Source: an uncultured Clostridia bacterium
GTDB taxonomy: Bacteria > Bacillota > Clostridia > Oscillospirales > Acutalibacteraceae
Length of the DNA stretch: 64,000 nt
Direction of reading: 5' to 3'
NCBI GenBank assembly: GCA_904399395.1
Contig: CAJFPJ010000046.1
Location: 1 to 64,000 of the forward strand
The notes beneath the pieces were generated by a model, which saw only the letters and a program-made list of their open reading frames with translations, was not told the origin of the DNA and made no database searches. Below, one piece after another: positions 1 through 10,267 of the stretch; position 1 is the stretch's first letter, and every line of letters begins with the position of its first letter. A program made the position numbers and the translations under genes.

Positions 1-1
1 A

Positions 2-355
2 TTCATAAATCCTTTGACGACCAAATATTCAGATCTTGTAAAAAAATATCAAAGCACTCATGAGAAATTAACCGCATCTAAATTGCCTGATTATCGTTCT
101 GGTTACGGAGATTGGGAAGAATGTGTCAACGAACATCTTGTCAAAGCAATGGTGATCCATTTGCTTCAAAAATGTAAACTATACGAAGCAGCAAATCAAT
201 TATTACAAAATGATTTGCACTATGGATATCGCTATATCCCGCTTATTCTTGAAAAGTATAATTTTTATGATAATCATCGTTATCTATATAAAGATTTAGA
301 GAGCTATTACCCGGAATTGTTAGAGGTTTTTGCATGCGATTTCGCAATAGAATAA
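2..355 (+). CDS. C-terminal part of a hypothetical protein (possibly DUF4932-like), truncated by the window edge
   Basis: Frame is open from the window start to a TAA at 353-355; ends ...YYPELLEVFACDFAIE. Family resemblance is from memory only. Confidence 0.5.
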   Translation, partial: FINPLTTKYSDLVKKYQSTHEKLTASKLPDYRSGYGDWEECVNEHLVKAMVIHLLQKCKLYEAANQLLQNDLHYGYRYIPLILEKYNFYDNHRYLYKDLESYYPELLEVFACDFAIE

Positions 356-465
356 GTTTTTAAATTCTCCTGTTTGGGATTATCGATGACATTTAAAGTG
401 TCTACCCCTGACAATGTTAAAAGAAGTCTATTTCTGTAAAGAGATAGACTTCTCAGCCTGTCGAA

Positions 466-493
466 AAAGTGTCGCATTAGCGGCACTTTTTTG
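466..493 (+). terminator. Hairpin and T-run inside the IS left end
   Basis: aaaagtgtcgc-atta-gcggcactttttt: near-perfect stem (one wobble) followed by T-run, upstream of the transposase start. Confidence 0.55.
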
Positions 494-532
494 TTACACT
501 AGAGGTATCACAAAAACCGGAGGGAAAATGAT

Positions 533-1978
533 ATGCTGGCCAAAAATCCAAGTCAAAGAAAGCAAACCGAATTTGTTACGTTAGATGTCCTGGTGCCTCA
601 AGAGCATCTGCTTCGTAAAATCGATGCCGCCATTGATTTTTCTAAAATTTATGAGTTTGTGGATGAGCTTTACTGTGAGGACAATGGCCGTCCCAGCATT
701 GATCCGGTTGTCCTTTTTAAAATTGTTTTAATCCAGCACATCTATGGAATTCCTTCCCTGCGTAGGACCTTGGAAGAGGTCAACCTCAATTTGGCCTACC
801 GCTGGTTTATCGGGTACTCTCTGAATCGGGAAGTGCCCCATTTCTCCACGGTTAGTTATAATTTCAAACACCGCTTTACCAACGCTACGGTGGAGTATGT
901 GTTCCGTTGGATTTTAAAAGCAGCGGCGGAAGAAGGATATTTGGATACGGAAGCCATCTTTGTAGACGGAACCCATATCAAAGCCAGTGCCAACTTGAAA
1001 AAGAAGAGCAAAAAGGCGGTTCCCCAGCAGGCTAAACGGTACGCTAGGGAACTGTTTGCAGAAGTCAACCAAGACCGGGAAGAACACGGAAAAAAGCCCT
1101 TTGATGACAACGATCCCAAACCGCCCCAGGAGAAAGAATTTACCGTATCCACTACAGACCCAGACAGCGGGGTATTTCACAAAGGGGAACACAAAAAATG
1201 TTTCGCTTATGAAGCCCATACCGCCTGCGATAAACATAACTTTGTGTTAGAAGTAGAAGTAACCGCCGGAAATATCCATGACAGCGTAGCCTTTGACCCA
1301 CTTTATGACCGGCTTTGCCAACAGTACCCAGAACACAAAACCGTGGTGGCAGACAGCGCCTACAAAACACCCTGGATCTGCAAACGAATCTTCGACAGTG
1401 GAAGAATTCTTTCCACCGCTTACAAACGTCCTATGACCAAAAAAGACGGATTGCCTTGGCGGGACTATGTGTATGACGAGTATTACGACTGCGTGATTTG
1501 TCCGGAATACAAGCTGCTGCATTATGCAACCACCACCCGGGAAGGGTATCGGCAATATAAAAGCAAGGAGTATCAATGCCAAGTTTGTCCGTCTTTGCAT
1601 CAGTGTACCGAGAACAAGAAGTGTGAAAAGACGGTTAGCCGACATATCTGGCAGGAGTATATTGAGAAAGCGGAAGACATCCGCCATACCCCAAAATATG
1701 CAGAGTTATACCGAATGCGAAAAGAGAAAATAGAGCGTGTATTTGCGGATGCGAAAGAAAAGCATGGGATGCGGTACACGCAGTACCGAGGCCTCACTCA
1801 AGTCAGTCGATGGGTGAAGCTGAAGTTTGCTGCCATGAATTTGAAAAAGCTGGCCACCTGGAAGTGGAAACGAAACCATCCGGTGGATGGAGGAGGTAAC
1901 CACCCCCTTTTTGCGTTCATTATCTGGTTTTTATCCTTTGGATATAAAAGAAACCCAAGTCCTTGCCTTTTGGCTTGA
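533..1978 (+). CDS. IS1182-family DDE transposase
   Basis: 481 aa; N-terminal DxxVPxxHLLRKID... region, central VDGTHIKASAN, C-terminal RxExIERVFADAKEKHGMRYTQYRGL typical of IS1182/IS5-like transposases. Confidence 0.9.
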   Translation: MLAKNPSQRKQTEFVTLDVLVPQEHLLRKIDAAIDFSKIYEFVDELYCEDNGRPSIDPVVLFKIVLIQHIYGIPSLRRTLEEVNLNLAYRWFIGYSLNREVPHFSTVSYNFKHRFTNATVEYVFRWILKAAAEEGYLDTEAIFVDGTHIKASANLKKKSKKAVPQQAKRYARELFAEVNQDREEHGKKPFDDNDPKPPQEKEFTVSTTDPDSGVFHKGEHKKCFAYEAHTACDKHNFVLEVEVTAGNIHDSVAFDPLYDRLCQQYPEHKTVVADSAYKTPWICKRIFDSGRILSTAYKRPMTKKDGLPWRDYVYDEYYDCVICPEYKLLHYATTTREGYRQYKSKEYQCQVCPSLHQCTENKKCEKTVSRHIWQEYIEKAEDIRHTPKYAELYRMRKEKIERVFADAKEKHGMRYTQYRGLTQVSRWVKLKFAAMNLKKLATWKWKRNHPVDGGGNHPLFAFIIWFLSFGYKRNPSPCLLA

Positions 1979-2012
1979 CTTGGGTTTCTCGACAGGCTGA
2001 ATCCGGCCATAT

Positions 2013-3098
2013 TTATATGGCCGGATTCCTTTTTTCTATTTTATTTCCTTCTTCTTGCAAAACTGGCAGTGAAACGGTAAAGGCCGTTTGCCTACCCTCG
2101 CTTTCTGCTGAAACTTTTCCTCCATGCAGCTCCACAATACGCTTTACAATAGCCAGGCCAATACCGGCGCCTTCTGCAGCGTGGGAGGTATCCGCCTGAT
2201 AAAATTTCTGAAAAACTCGATTCTTTTCCTCTTCACTAATGGGCTCTCCCGTATTTTGAATAGTCACTTTCAGGCAGTCTGTGTCCCTGGAGATACGGAT
2301 ATGAATTTCCTCCTTTTCTGCAGAAAACTTAATGGCATTATCCAGAAGATTGATCCAAACCTGCTTTAGAAATTCTTCATTTCCCATCCATTCGTATTCA
2401 CCAAATTCCGCCTGAATGCCCAACTCTTTTTCCTCCCATTTTTTCTCCAGAAGGAGGATACAGCTGCGAATCTGCTCAGAAAGATTAAAGCAGGTAATAT
2501 CTGTGAGAATACTTTGATTTTCCACCTTTGTTAAATCGAGAATATTCGTAGCCATTGTAGAAAGCCGTGACGCCTCTTCCACAATAATTTCCAGATATTC
2601 TTCACGGGTCTCCTTGGGAAGCTCTCCCTTTTGCAACAGCTTTGCAAAGCCCCGGATAGAAACAATGGGTGTCTTAAATTCATGTGAAAAATTATTAACA
2701 AAGTCCGACCGCAGCATTTCAGTATTTTTTAGCTCCGCCGCAAGAGTATTGAAACTCTGGGAAATCTCCCTGCCAACTCTCCCCTCTCCCAAATCCAGCC
2801 TGGCTTCATAATCCCCTTTTGCAAGCCGGTCCATACCACTTATCAATTTGTTTATGGGCTTCAAAGGGATCTTACTAATAAAGGCGGCTACCAATGTTCC
2901 GATGACCACGCTTGCCGCAATCGTAATAGTTACAGGTATTCCCAATCCGTAGCGGTTGACATTTTGAAACACGCCCAGTCTAGTGAGCAAAAAGGCAATA
3001 AACCCCACAACCGCTGCCGTTATCATAAAAATGCAAAATACAATCAGAATAAACAAAAACGTCAGTATTCCTCGTGAAGGTCTTTTCACCTTTTTCAT
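2013..3098 (-). CDS. Sensor histidine kinase (TM, HAMP, HisKA, HATPase)
   Basis: FSHEFKTPIVSIRGFAKLLQKG H-box; N-box NLLDNAIKFS; GAGIGLAIVKRIVELHGG G-box. Confidence 0.95.
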   Translation of the reverse strand: MKKVKRPSRGILTFLFILIVFCIFMITAAVVGFIAFLLTRLGVFQNVNRYGLGIPVTITIAASVVIGTLVAAFISKIPLKPINKLISGMDRLAKGDYEARLDLGEGRVGREISQSFNTLAAELKNTEMLRSDFVNNFSHEFKTPIVSIRGFAKLLQKGELPKETREEYLEIIVEEASRLSTMATNILDLTKVENQSILTDITCFNLSEQIRSCILLLEKKWEEKELGIQAEFGEYEWMGNEEFLKQVWINLLDNAIKFSAEKEEIHIRISRDTDCLKVTIQNTGEPISEEEKNRVFQKFYQADTSHAAEGAGIGLAIVKRIVELHGGKVSAESEGRQTAFTVSLPVLQEEGNKIEKRNPAI

Positions 3099-3769
3099 AC
3101 CTTTTTCACCGCCTTATAGCCTAACCCCCTCACAGACTGGATCTCGAACTCCGGCCATCCTTCAAAGCGTTTTCGCAGCCGGCCAATATGAACCGTTACC
3201 GTCTCCCATCCAGTATCACTCTCTGCTCCCCAGATTTCATCCATCAGCTGAATCCGGGTAAATATCTTCCCGGGGTAAGAAAGCAACTTATACAATAAGA
3301 GAAATTCTTTCTGAGGCAGCTCCTGAGTCTCTCCCTTTTTCGTTACCGTGAAAGAATCATAATCAAGGGTCACGTCCCCTATGATAATCCTATGTTCACT
3401 GGCAATCCTGGCACGGCGGAGAAGGGCCTTGATCCGGAGCAACATTTCTTCCTCATCCACCGGTTTGGTCATGAAATCATCCGTCCCCGCCAAAAATCCC
3501 TTCTTTTTATCAGAAGGGAGCTGCTTGGCCGATACCATCAGAATAGGAAGCTCATTCTGAACGCTCCGCAGCGTCTTTGTAAATTCATAGCCGTCCATCT
3601 TAGGCATCATAACATCCAGAACTACCAGATCAATATGTTCACGTTCCATCGCCTTCAGAGCGTCCTCACCATTTTCAGCCGTTGTAACTGCATAGTTTTC
3701 TGCTTCTAAAACAGCCCGCATCAGCCGGCGGGTATTCTTATCATCATCCACCACAAGAATATGGAACAT
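3095..3769 (-). CDS. OmpR/PhoB-family response regulator
   Basis: MFHILVVDDDKNTRRLM... receiver with D53-like VLDVMMPKMDG, C-terminal winged helix (VTVHIGRLRKRFE...SVRGLGYKAV). ORF extends to 3847, but the internal Met gives a canonical receiver start; overlaps the kinase gene by 4 nt. Confidence 0.93.
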   Translation of the reverse strand: MFHILVVDDDKNTRRLMRAVLEAENYAVTTAENGEDALKAMEREHIDLVVLDVMMPKMDGYEFTKTLRSVQNELPILMVSAKQLPSDKKKGFLAGTDDFMTKPVDEEEMLLRIKALLRRARIASEHRIIIGDVTLDYDSFTVTKKGETQELPQKEFLLLYKLLSYPGKIFTRIQLMDEIWGAESDTGWETVTVHIGRLRKRFEGWPEFEIQSVRGLGYKAVKKV

Positions 3770-4199
3770 TTCTTCATCATCTCCTTTATATTCTGCAAAA
3801 ATTGCCGGTCTCAACAGTTTCCTCATATGTAAACGGCATTCCAACAAAACCTCTTACGGTATGGCATCATACTATTTTGATATAAGTATATCACATCTAT
3901 AAACTTCCTTGCTAAAAACTTTATAGTGTCCCTCTTTGCCATCACAGAAAAGGATGCGAAATCTTTCCTTACATCACACAGAAAAATATATGCTTATTTG
4001 GGTGTGTATTGCAGAATTCACTGATTCCAAGCAAAAATGTGCCCGAATATTTTAGAAACACCCTATAAAAATGGTTCCAATCATGATTGAGAGGAGTTTC
4101 TCAATTGTCGTCTTCCTCACTCTCTTTTCAATTTACATTTGAACAATATTGATATATAATGTAAATAATTCATTAATTAATGTAGAAAGAGGGACGCTC

Positions 4200-4415
4200 A
4201 TGGCACAAGAAAAAAAGCAGGTTGAGGTACAGCTGTTCCCAGACGGAAATATTCGTGTGGAAACACACAATATCAAGGGAAAGCAGTGCTTGAAATACAT
4301 AGAACTATTTGAATCCCTGCTACAGGCTCAGGTAATTGACTCCGCCTTTACGGACGATTATTATCAATCCGAAACCGTTCTGCAGACTTCGGAAGAAACG
4401 GAGGTCCTCGTATGA
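4200..4415 (+). CDS. DUF2997-like small protein
   Basis: MAQEKKQVEVQLFPDGNIRVETHNIKGKQCLKYIELFESLLQ...; starts after agagggacgctc at ATG 4200 (longer ORF from 4149). First gene of a same-strand operon with Ycf46- and Ycf35-like genes. Confidence 0.6.
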   Translation: MAQEKKQVEVQLFPDGNIRVETHNIKGKQCLKYIELFESLLQAQVIDSAFTDDYYQSETVLQTSEETEVLV

Positions 4416-5305
4416 TAGAAGTAAAAATACGGGATAAAGTTATTTGCTGGCTGGCAATCATCATCTTTACCTTTTTTGCCCTTATAAGCCTTCTGGCCAT
4501 ATCCCCTTCTGAGAGCTCATTTTTTTCGTTTTATCTTGTGGGATTTATCCCCCTGGTTATGTGGCTTGTGCTGGGGGCTCTGGCGCGTAATAAAAGAATA
4601 TGGGCTTTCTTTTTTGGCGCCCTCTCTCTATATATGCTTCTTACTGTTGTGACCAATAACAGAGACTTTTATAAAACCAATTCTTTTCTGACCACGATAA
4701 TCTATATATGTATACAAGCTTATATGGTTTTCCCCTGCGTTTACTGCATCGTTCGGTTCCGCAAACTGGCAGCCGCCTTGGCTTACGCATTTTCACCCCA
4801 GGCCAAGCAGATAAAGAAACAGAAAAAACTGGATCTCTGGGAAGAAGAAATGAAAAAAACCGGCACCGCCGCTATGGCAACTCAGAGTACCAAAGCACAA
4901 CCGGCAGATATAAAGGAAGCTGTTTCCCAGATCCTGCAAAAGCAGGATACTGCGGCGGAAGCCTCGAATCAATCCAACGATTCAGAAATTTCTGCTGCCG
5001 CATCGTCCACAGCCGAAAGTTTTTCGCAAACCCCATCGGCTCCCCTCTCGGAAGAAAACAAGCCGGCCGGGAAATTGAATGTTAATAGCTGCAGCGCCGA
5101 CGATCTGCTTTCGCTGCCGGGCATGTCCATTTCTTCAGCACAGGCTGCCGTGGCTTCCAGAGCAGAACAGGGGCCATACCGTTCACCGGATGATTTTATC
5201 CAGCGAAATCAAATCAAGCCCCATTTTGCCGTGCAAATTCTCCAGCAGATCGAAACCCCGGAGCAGCCGAAAATGCCCACCAAGCGCAGGAGCCTGGATC
5301 TTTGA
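4412..5305 (+). CDS. Membrane protein with C-terminal ComEA-like helix-hairpin-helix domain
   Basis: Several hydrophobic N-terminal segments, Ser/Ala-rich linker, then KLNVNSCSADDLLSLPGMSISSAQAAVASRAEQGPYRSPDDF. ATGA overlap with the upstream gene. Confidence 0.75.
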   Translation: MIEVKIRDKVICWLAIIIFTFFALISLLAISPSESSFFSFYLVGFIPLVMWLVLGALARNKRIWAFFFGALSLYMLLTVVTNNRDFYKTNSFLTTIIYICIQAYMVFPCVYCIVRFRKLAAALAYAFSPQAKQIKKQKKLDLWEEEMKKTGTAAMATQSTKAQPADIKEAVSQILQKQDTAAEASNQSNDSEISAAASSTAESFSQTPSAPLSEENKPAGKLNVNSCSADDLLSLPGMSISSAQAAVASRAEQGPYRSPDDFIQRNQIKPHFAVQILQQIETPEQPKMPTKRRSLDL

Positions 5306-5937
5306 TGCCGGCTGTTTCATCGGATGTATTGCGCATCCACCATATAGCGGCAGATACCACTGCGGAAGGCTTTGGCCGCAGAATGTGTCTCTGGGTGCAG
5401 GGCTGCAGCATACGTTGCCCGGGCTGCATGGCGAAGGATACTTGGGACCACAATGGCGGCACAGAGTTTTCCCTGAAGAAGCTTATCTCTATTCTGGAAA
5501 AATCCGCAGGACGGATAGAAGGAATCACACTCCTAGGAGGCGAACCTTTCGACCAGGCTTACCCGTTGTTCCGTTTTGCCTCCGCCGCTAAGAGCAGAGG
5601 CCTCTCTGTTATCGTGTTCAGCGGATACACTCTTTCCCAGCTCTGTGAAGATCCCCGCCCCGGGGTGCAAGATCTGTTAGCGCAGGCCGACCTGTTGATA
5701 GACGGTCCTTATATGGAGGAACAGCGCTCCTTCTCACGCCCTTGGGTGGGTTCTGACAATCAACAGTACCATTTCCTCTCGGGACGATATACATGGGAAG
5801 ATCTGAATAGAGAGCGCAACCGGGTGGAGGTTCGGCTCCAGCCCAACGGTGCTCTCCGTATAAACGGTATGGCGGATTTTCCCGGCCTTCTAGAGGCTCT
5901 TTTGAGCCAAACCGGGGAGAAGGATAGAACCCCATAA
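5302..5937 (+). CDS. Radical-SAM 4Fe-4S activating-enzyme-like protein (NrdG/PflA-like)
   Basis: Cx3Cx2C motif in WVQGCSIRCPGC, followed by LLGGEPFDQ (GGE motif). Confidence 0.85.
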   Translation: MMPAVSSDVLRIHHIAADTTAEGFGRRMCLWVQGCSIRCPGCMAKDTWDHNGGTEFSLKKLISILEKSAGRIEGITLLGGEPFDQAYPLFRFASAAKSRGLSVIVFSGYTLSQLCEDPRPGVQDLLAQADLLIDGPYMEEQRSFSRPWVGSDNQQYHFLSGRYTWEDLNRERNRVEVRLQPNGALRINGMADFPGLLEALLSQTGEKDRTP

Positions 5938-5963
5938 CAACTTAAGAAAAGGGATAAAATGCC

Positions 5964-7604
5964 ATGACAGAATGTAACAAAAAGCTCAAAAGAGAATTAT
6001 CAAATCTTCTGCGCGCCCGTTTTCCTTATATCTACATCCCCACCTGGGAAGAGGAGCGGGCTGTTAGTATGATCCAGCAGATTGCAGCGGATGAAAATTA
6101 TATCCGCACCGTACGCAAGGTGTATCAATGGAGCCAAGCAAGCGGATTCACGGAAGACAGTGGAAAAAGAATTTCCTCCACCTCCACACCCAGGCAGGCT
6201 GTTGAGTTCATCTGCAAATGCCAGGAAAATGCTCTTTTTATAATGAAGGATTTTCACGTCTATTTCGGCGTAGGCCACCGGCCGGCAGACTATGAGGTTA
6301 TCCGCCTTCTGCGCGATGCTCTGCCGGAGCTGAAATTTGCTGAATCCATGAAAAACGTTATATTTATTTCCCCCAGCTTGAACATACCGGATGACATGCA
6401 GAAGGAAATCTCTATTTTTGATTTCCCTCTTCCCTCCGAAACAGAAATACGGGAAAAGCTGGAGGAAATTATACTGGAAAATCCCAGTCTGCATGTGCTG
6501 CTCGGTGAAGAAGAACGTTCCCAACTGGCCAGAGCTGCAGTAGGCCTCACTCTTCAAGAGGCGGAAAATGCTTTTTCCAGGGCGATTGTCTCCAGCGGAT
6601 GTTTGGATGCTTCCAGCCTGAAAACCATTTTTGAAGAGAAAAATCAGGTTATAAAAAAGACCGGAATTTTGGAATTTGTCCGTTCCGATCTGCAGGCTGA
6701 TGATATCGGCGGTTTGGAAAATCTGAAAAAATGGCTCTCCAAAAGGAATCGTTCCTGGACTGAATCTGCACAAAAATACAATATACCAGCACCCAAGGGT
6801 GTTTTGATCACCGGTGTGCCTGGTTGCGGAAAGAGTCTGACAGCAAAAGCCATGAGCGCCATGTGGACTCTCCCTCTCCTTAAGCTGGATTTTGGAAAGA
6901 TATTCTCCGGTTTGGTGGGAAGTTCAGAGGAAAACATGCGCCGGGCTCTTGCAACTGCCGAAGCAGTGGCACCCTCTATACTTTGGGTAGATGAAATTGA
7001 AAAAGGCTTAGGAGGAGTTGGCGGAAGCAATGGGGATTCAGGAACCTCCACTCGTGTCTTCGGAACCTTCCTGACCTGGATGCAGGAAAAGCAGACGCCT
7101 GTATTTGTGGTAGCTACTGCAAACAATATCCGCAATCTTCCGCCCGAGCTTCTTCGCAAAGGCAGGTTCGACGAAATCTTTTTTGTTGATCTCCCCACCA
7201 AACGGGAACGAAAGGAAATATTTGAGCTTCATCTGCGGAAACGCCTCAATAACGAATATATCGCTTCCCGGCTGACGGTAAATGATGCTCTCTTGGAACG
7301 TCTCGCCCTGCGAACGGAAGGATTCGTAGGAGCTGAGATCGAGCAGGCTGTCATTTCCGCCCTCTATGAAGCCTTTTTCAATGAACGCCCCTTACTGGAG
7401 GAGGATCTCATATATGCGATTCAAAGCACTGTGCCCCTCTCGGTAACACAGGCCGAATCCATTCGATCCCTTCGCCAGTGGGCAAATGTGCGTGCTGTGG
7501 CCGCCACAGCGCGTGAAGATCTGGAAGATTATAACAGAAGCACTCCAGAAGAGCTGGATGGGGATGTTCGAAAGAGCAGAGGCGGCAGATCCCTTGATTT
7601 TTAA
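5964..7604 (+). CDS. Ycf46-type AAA+ ATPase
   Basis: [22 protein letters not shown]-terminus; [17 protein letters not shown]; Walker [14 protein letters not shown]; Walker [34 protein letters not shown]. Confidence 0.9.
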   Translation: MTECNKKLKRELSNLLRARFPYIYIPTWEEERAVSMIQQIAADENYIRTVRKVYQWSQASGFTEDSGKRISSTSTPRQAVEFICKCQENALFIMKDFHVYFGVGHRPADYEVIRLLRDALPELKFAESMKNVIFISPSLNIPDDMQKEISIFDFPLPSETEIREKLEEIILENPSLHVLLGEEERSQLARAAVGLTLQEAENAFSRAIVSSGCLDASSLKTIFEEKNQVIKKTGILEFVRSDLQADDIGGLENLKKWLSKRNRSWTESAQKYNIPAPKGVLITGVPGCGKSLTAKAMSAMWTLPLLKLDFGKIFSGLVGSSEENMRRALATAEAVAPSILWVDEIEKGLGGVGGSNGDSGTSTRVFGTFLTWMQEKQTPVFVVATANNIRNLPPELLRKGRFDEIFFVDLPTKRERKEIFELHLRKRLNNEYIASRLTVNDALLERLALRTEGFVGAEIEQAVISALYEAFFNERPLLEEDLIYAIQSTVPLSVTQAESIRSLRQWANVRAVAATAREDLEDYNRSTPEELDGDVRKSRGGRSLDF

Positions 7605-7636
7605 GCTGTAAAAACTGCAGAAGCGGAGGAAAAACC

Positions 7637-8122
7637 ATGTCTATTGTATTGACCATGACCAGCATAGCCATCGCACTGAGCGTTTCGGCCGTGGGTGGAG
7701 TTATGGCTGCCAAGGAGGCCTTGGCCTCCAGGTGCCAGAATGAAGAAACGCAAGGAACAACCATAGAGCCGGTGCAGACCCGTTTTTCGGATAAAAAGCT
7801 GCTCATTCAGACTCTTGAGGAGCACGGCTTTCCGGTCCATCAGGAGGAGGGTGGTACTCTTTCTGTGGAAACAAGCGCCGGCAGCCTGCGCTATTACCAG
7901 CCTGAGAAGGGCGCGGCTTTCTGGGTGCAGCCCTATGATCTGAAAAGTGAAGAAGAATTGGAGGCTCATCAGGAAGAGCTAGCAGAAGAATATATGGTTA
8001 ACGTCCAAAAAAGCACATATCTTCTTTTGAAACAGCAGCTGAAAGATCGCCAAGATATGGAACTGGAATCGGAAGCTGTTTTGGAGGATCAATCTATTCT
8101 GCTGACAATCAACGTTTCCTGA
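7637..8122 (+). CDS. Ycf35/DUF1257-like protein
   Basis: QTRFSDKKLLIQTLEEHGFPV...GSLRYYQPEKGAAFWVQPYDLKSEEELEAHQEELAEEYMVNVQKS...; operon position next to ycf46-like gene supports the assignment. Confidence 0.6.
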   Translation: MSIVLTMTSIAIALSVSAVGGVMAAKEALASRCQNEETQGTTIEPVQTRFSDKKLLIQTLEEHGFPVHQEEGGTLSVETSAGSLRYYQPEKGAAFWVQPYDLKSEEELEAHQEELAEEYMVNVQKSTYLLLKQQLKDRQDMELESEAVLEDQSILLTINVS

Positions 8123-8225
8123 CTGGTTGCAAACATCTCCCCTTTTAAAGGGCCAAGATACTATAAATAGGAAAACATGCGCACTGCCCCACTGTCGGTA
8201 AAGCTGTGGGGGCAAGCGCCAGAAA

Positions 8226-8273
8226 AACGGAACCGGCCGCTCCCAGGGAGTCGGCCGGTTCCGTATTCTTTTG
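8226..8273. terminator. Strong hairpin terminator between convergent operons
   Basis: cggaaccggccg-ctcccagggagt-cggccggttccg followed by tattctttt. Confidence 0.75.
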
Positions 8274-8350
8274 GTAACAGCGCGCTTTTCCTTTTGCATC
8301 GGTTCACAAATTCTCTCGCCTTCTGCCGGCAGAGAAAAGCACACTCACAT

Positions 8351-10267
8351 TCAATCCAGTTCCAAAGCGCCCGTATACAGTTGATAATATGTGCCCTTCA
8401 GCGCCAAGAGATCCTCATGGGTACCGCGCTCAATGATCCGGCCATGGTCCAGAACCATGATAGCATCGGAATTCTGCACAGTGCTAAGCCGGTGAGCGAT
8501 TACAAATACCGTTCGGCCCGTCATCAGGGCATCCATACCCCGCTGAACGATAGCCTCCGTTCGCGTATCGATAGAGCTGGTAGCTTCATCAAGAATCATA
8601 ACAGGCGGATCGGCCACTGCGGCTCTGGCGATAGAGAGCAGCTGCCGCTGCCCCTGGGAAAGGCTGGCTCCATTCCCGGAAAGAGGCGTATCATACCCCT
8701 GAGGCAAACGGGTGATGAAATCGTGGGCGCCTGCCAGCTTTGCGGCAGCAATACACTCTTCGTCGCTGGCATCCAACCTGCCGTAGCGGATATTTTCCAT
8801 GACGGTTCCGGTAAAGAGATTGGTATCCTGCAGAACCATACCCAAGCTGCGCCGCAAATCGGCCTTTTTAATCTTATTGATATTAATGCCGTCATACCGA
8901 ATCTTTCCATCTGCAATATCGTAAAAACGGTTGATCAGATTGGTGATCGTAGTCTTACCCGCGCCGGTGGAACCCACAAAGGCCACTTTCTGGCCGGGCT
9001 TGGCATACAGCGTTACATCATGCAACACCGTTTTTCCCGGTTCATAACCGAAATCCACATTAGTCAGGCGAACATCACCTGCAAGACGCGTATAGGTCAC
9101 ACTGCCGTCGTTATGGGGATGCTTCCAAGCCCACACATTCGTGCGTTCTTCACATTCTTCCAAAGAGCCATCTGCTTTTTCTTTCGCGTTCACCAGTGTT
9201 ACATATCCTTCGTCGGTCTCGGGTTTTTCATCCAATAGGTCAAAGATACGCTTTGTGCCCGCAAGGCCCATGATAACGGAATTCAATTGGTTGGAAACCT
9301 GGCTGATATTGCCGGAAAATTGCTTCGTCATATTCAGGAAGGGAACCACAATACTGATGCCAAAAGCAAGGCCCGAAATGCTCAGATTCGGTGCATGATT
9401 CAGTAAAAGAATGCCGCCGATCAACGCTACCAATACATAGAGTACATTGCCAATATTGTTCAGGATCGGCATAAGCATGTTGGCATACCGGTTGGCTTTT
9501 TCAGAATCAGCAAAAAGAGCGTCGTTTATGGCGTCAAAATCCTTTTTCGCTTCGTCCTCGTGGCAGAAGACCTTCACGACCTTCTGGCCGTTCATCATTT
9601 CCTCCACAAAGCCTTCTGTGCGGCCAATGGCCTGCTGCTGCCGGATGAAATACCGGGAGGAATTCCCACCTACTTTTTTCACCACAAGCGTCATGAAGAA
9701 AACGCCAAGGAGCACCACCAGAGTCAGCCACACGCTGTAATACAGCATGATGAAAAGCACCGTAATAACCGTAACAGTCGAAATAATCAACTGGGGAATG
9801 CTCTGGGAAATCATCTGGCGCAGAGTGTCGATATCATTGGTATAATAGCTCATGACATCGCCATGATTGTGAGTGTCGAAATATTTGATGGGCAGATCCT
9901 GCATGCCGTTGAACATTTTTTCACGCATTTTTGCCAGAGAGCCCTGGGTGATAACAGCCATCAACTGCGTATACGCAAAGCCGGCCAGAAGACTCAGCAC
10001 ATAAAATACGGCCAAAACAGCCACATATCCCAAAATCTGCCCGGATACGCTTCCCCAGTCACCAGTTTGCCAGCTTTTTTCTACAGCGGCTATGACGTTC
10101 TGCATAAATACAGAGGGGATGGAGCTAATCACTGCGTTGAACAGAATGCAGATCAACGTAATGGGAAGGAGCACGGGATAAAAGCTGAACAACATGCGGA
10201 TAAGCCGGAACAGCACAGCCTTTCTTCCGGTGTCTTTTTTTGTCTTCTTATTGGGCATCCGAATCAC
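8351..10267 (-). CDS. ABC transporter, fused permease/ATP-binding (heterodimeric exporter subunit)
   Basis: Six-TM exporter domain; Walker A GSTGAGKTTITNL; LSQGQRQLLSIARA signature; MILDEATSSID. Confidence 0.95.
   Translation of the reverse strand: MIRMPNKKTKKDTGRKAVLFRLIRMLFSFYPVLLPITLICILFNAVISSIPSVFMQNVIAAVEKSWQTGDWGSVSGQILGYVAVLAVFYVLSLLAGFAYTQLMAVITQGSLAKMREKMFNGMQDLPIKYFDTHNHGDVMSYYTNDIDTLRQMISQSIPQLIISTVTVITVLFIMLYYSVWLTLVVLLGVFFMTLVVKKVGGNSSRYFIRQQQAIGRTEGFVEEMMNGQKVVKVFCHEDEAKKDFDAINDALFADSEKANRYANMLMPILNNIGNVLYVLVALIGGILLLNHAPNLSISGLAFGISIVVPFLNMTKQFSGNISQVSNQLNSVIMGLAGTKRIFDLLDEKPETDEGYVTLVNAKEKADGSLEECEERTNVWAWKHPHNDGSVTYTRLAGDVRLTNVDFGYEPGKTVLHDVTLYAKPGQKVAFVGSTGAGKTTITNLINRFYDIADGKIRYDGININKIKKADLRRSLGMVLQDTNLFTGTVMENIRYGRLDASDEECIAAAKLAGAHDFITRLPQGYDTPLSGNGASLSQGQRQLLSIARAAVADPPVMILDEATSSIDTRTEAIVQRGMDALMTGRTVFVIAHRLSTVQNSDAIMVLDHGRIIERGTHEDLLALKGTYYQLYTGALELD

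Larger units (their letters stand above)
454..1999 (+). mobile_element. IS1182-family-like insertion sequence
   Basis: One 481-aa transposase ORF bounded by 15-bp terminal inverted repeats: left cagcctgtcgaaaaa (454-468), right tttctcgacaggctg (ending 1999), one mismatch. Confidence 0.85.

Noticed and set aside
8177-9238. 353-aa plus-strand ORF
   Set aside because: Antisense to the ABC transporter 8351-10267, which has clear Walker and signature motifs; no independent domain recognised.
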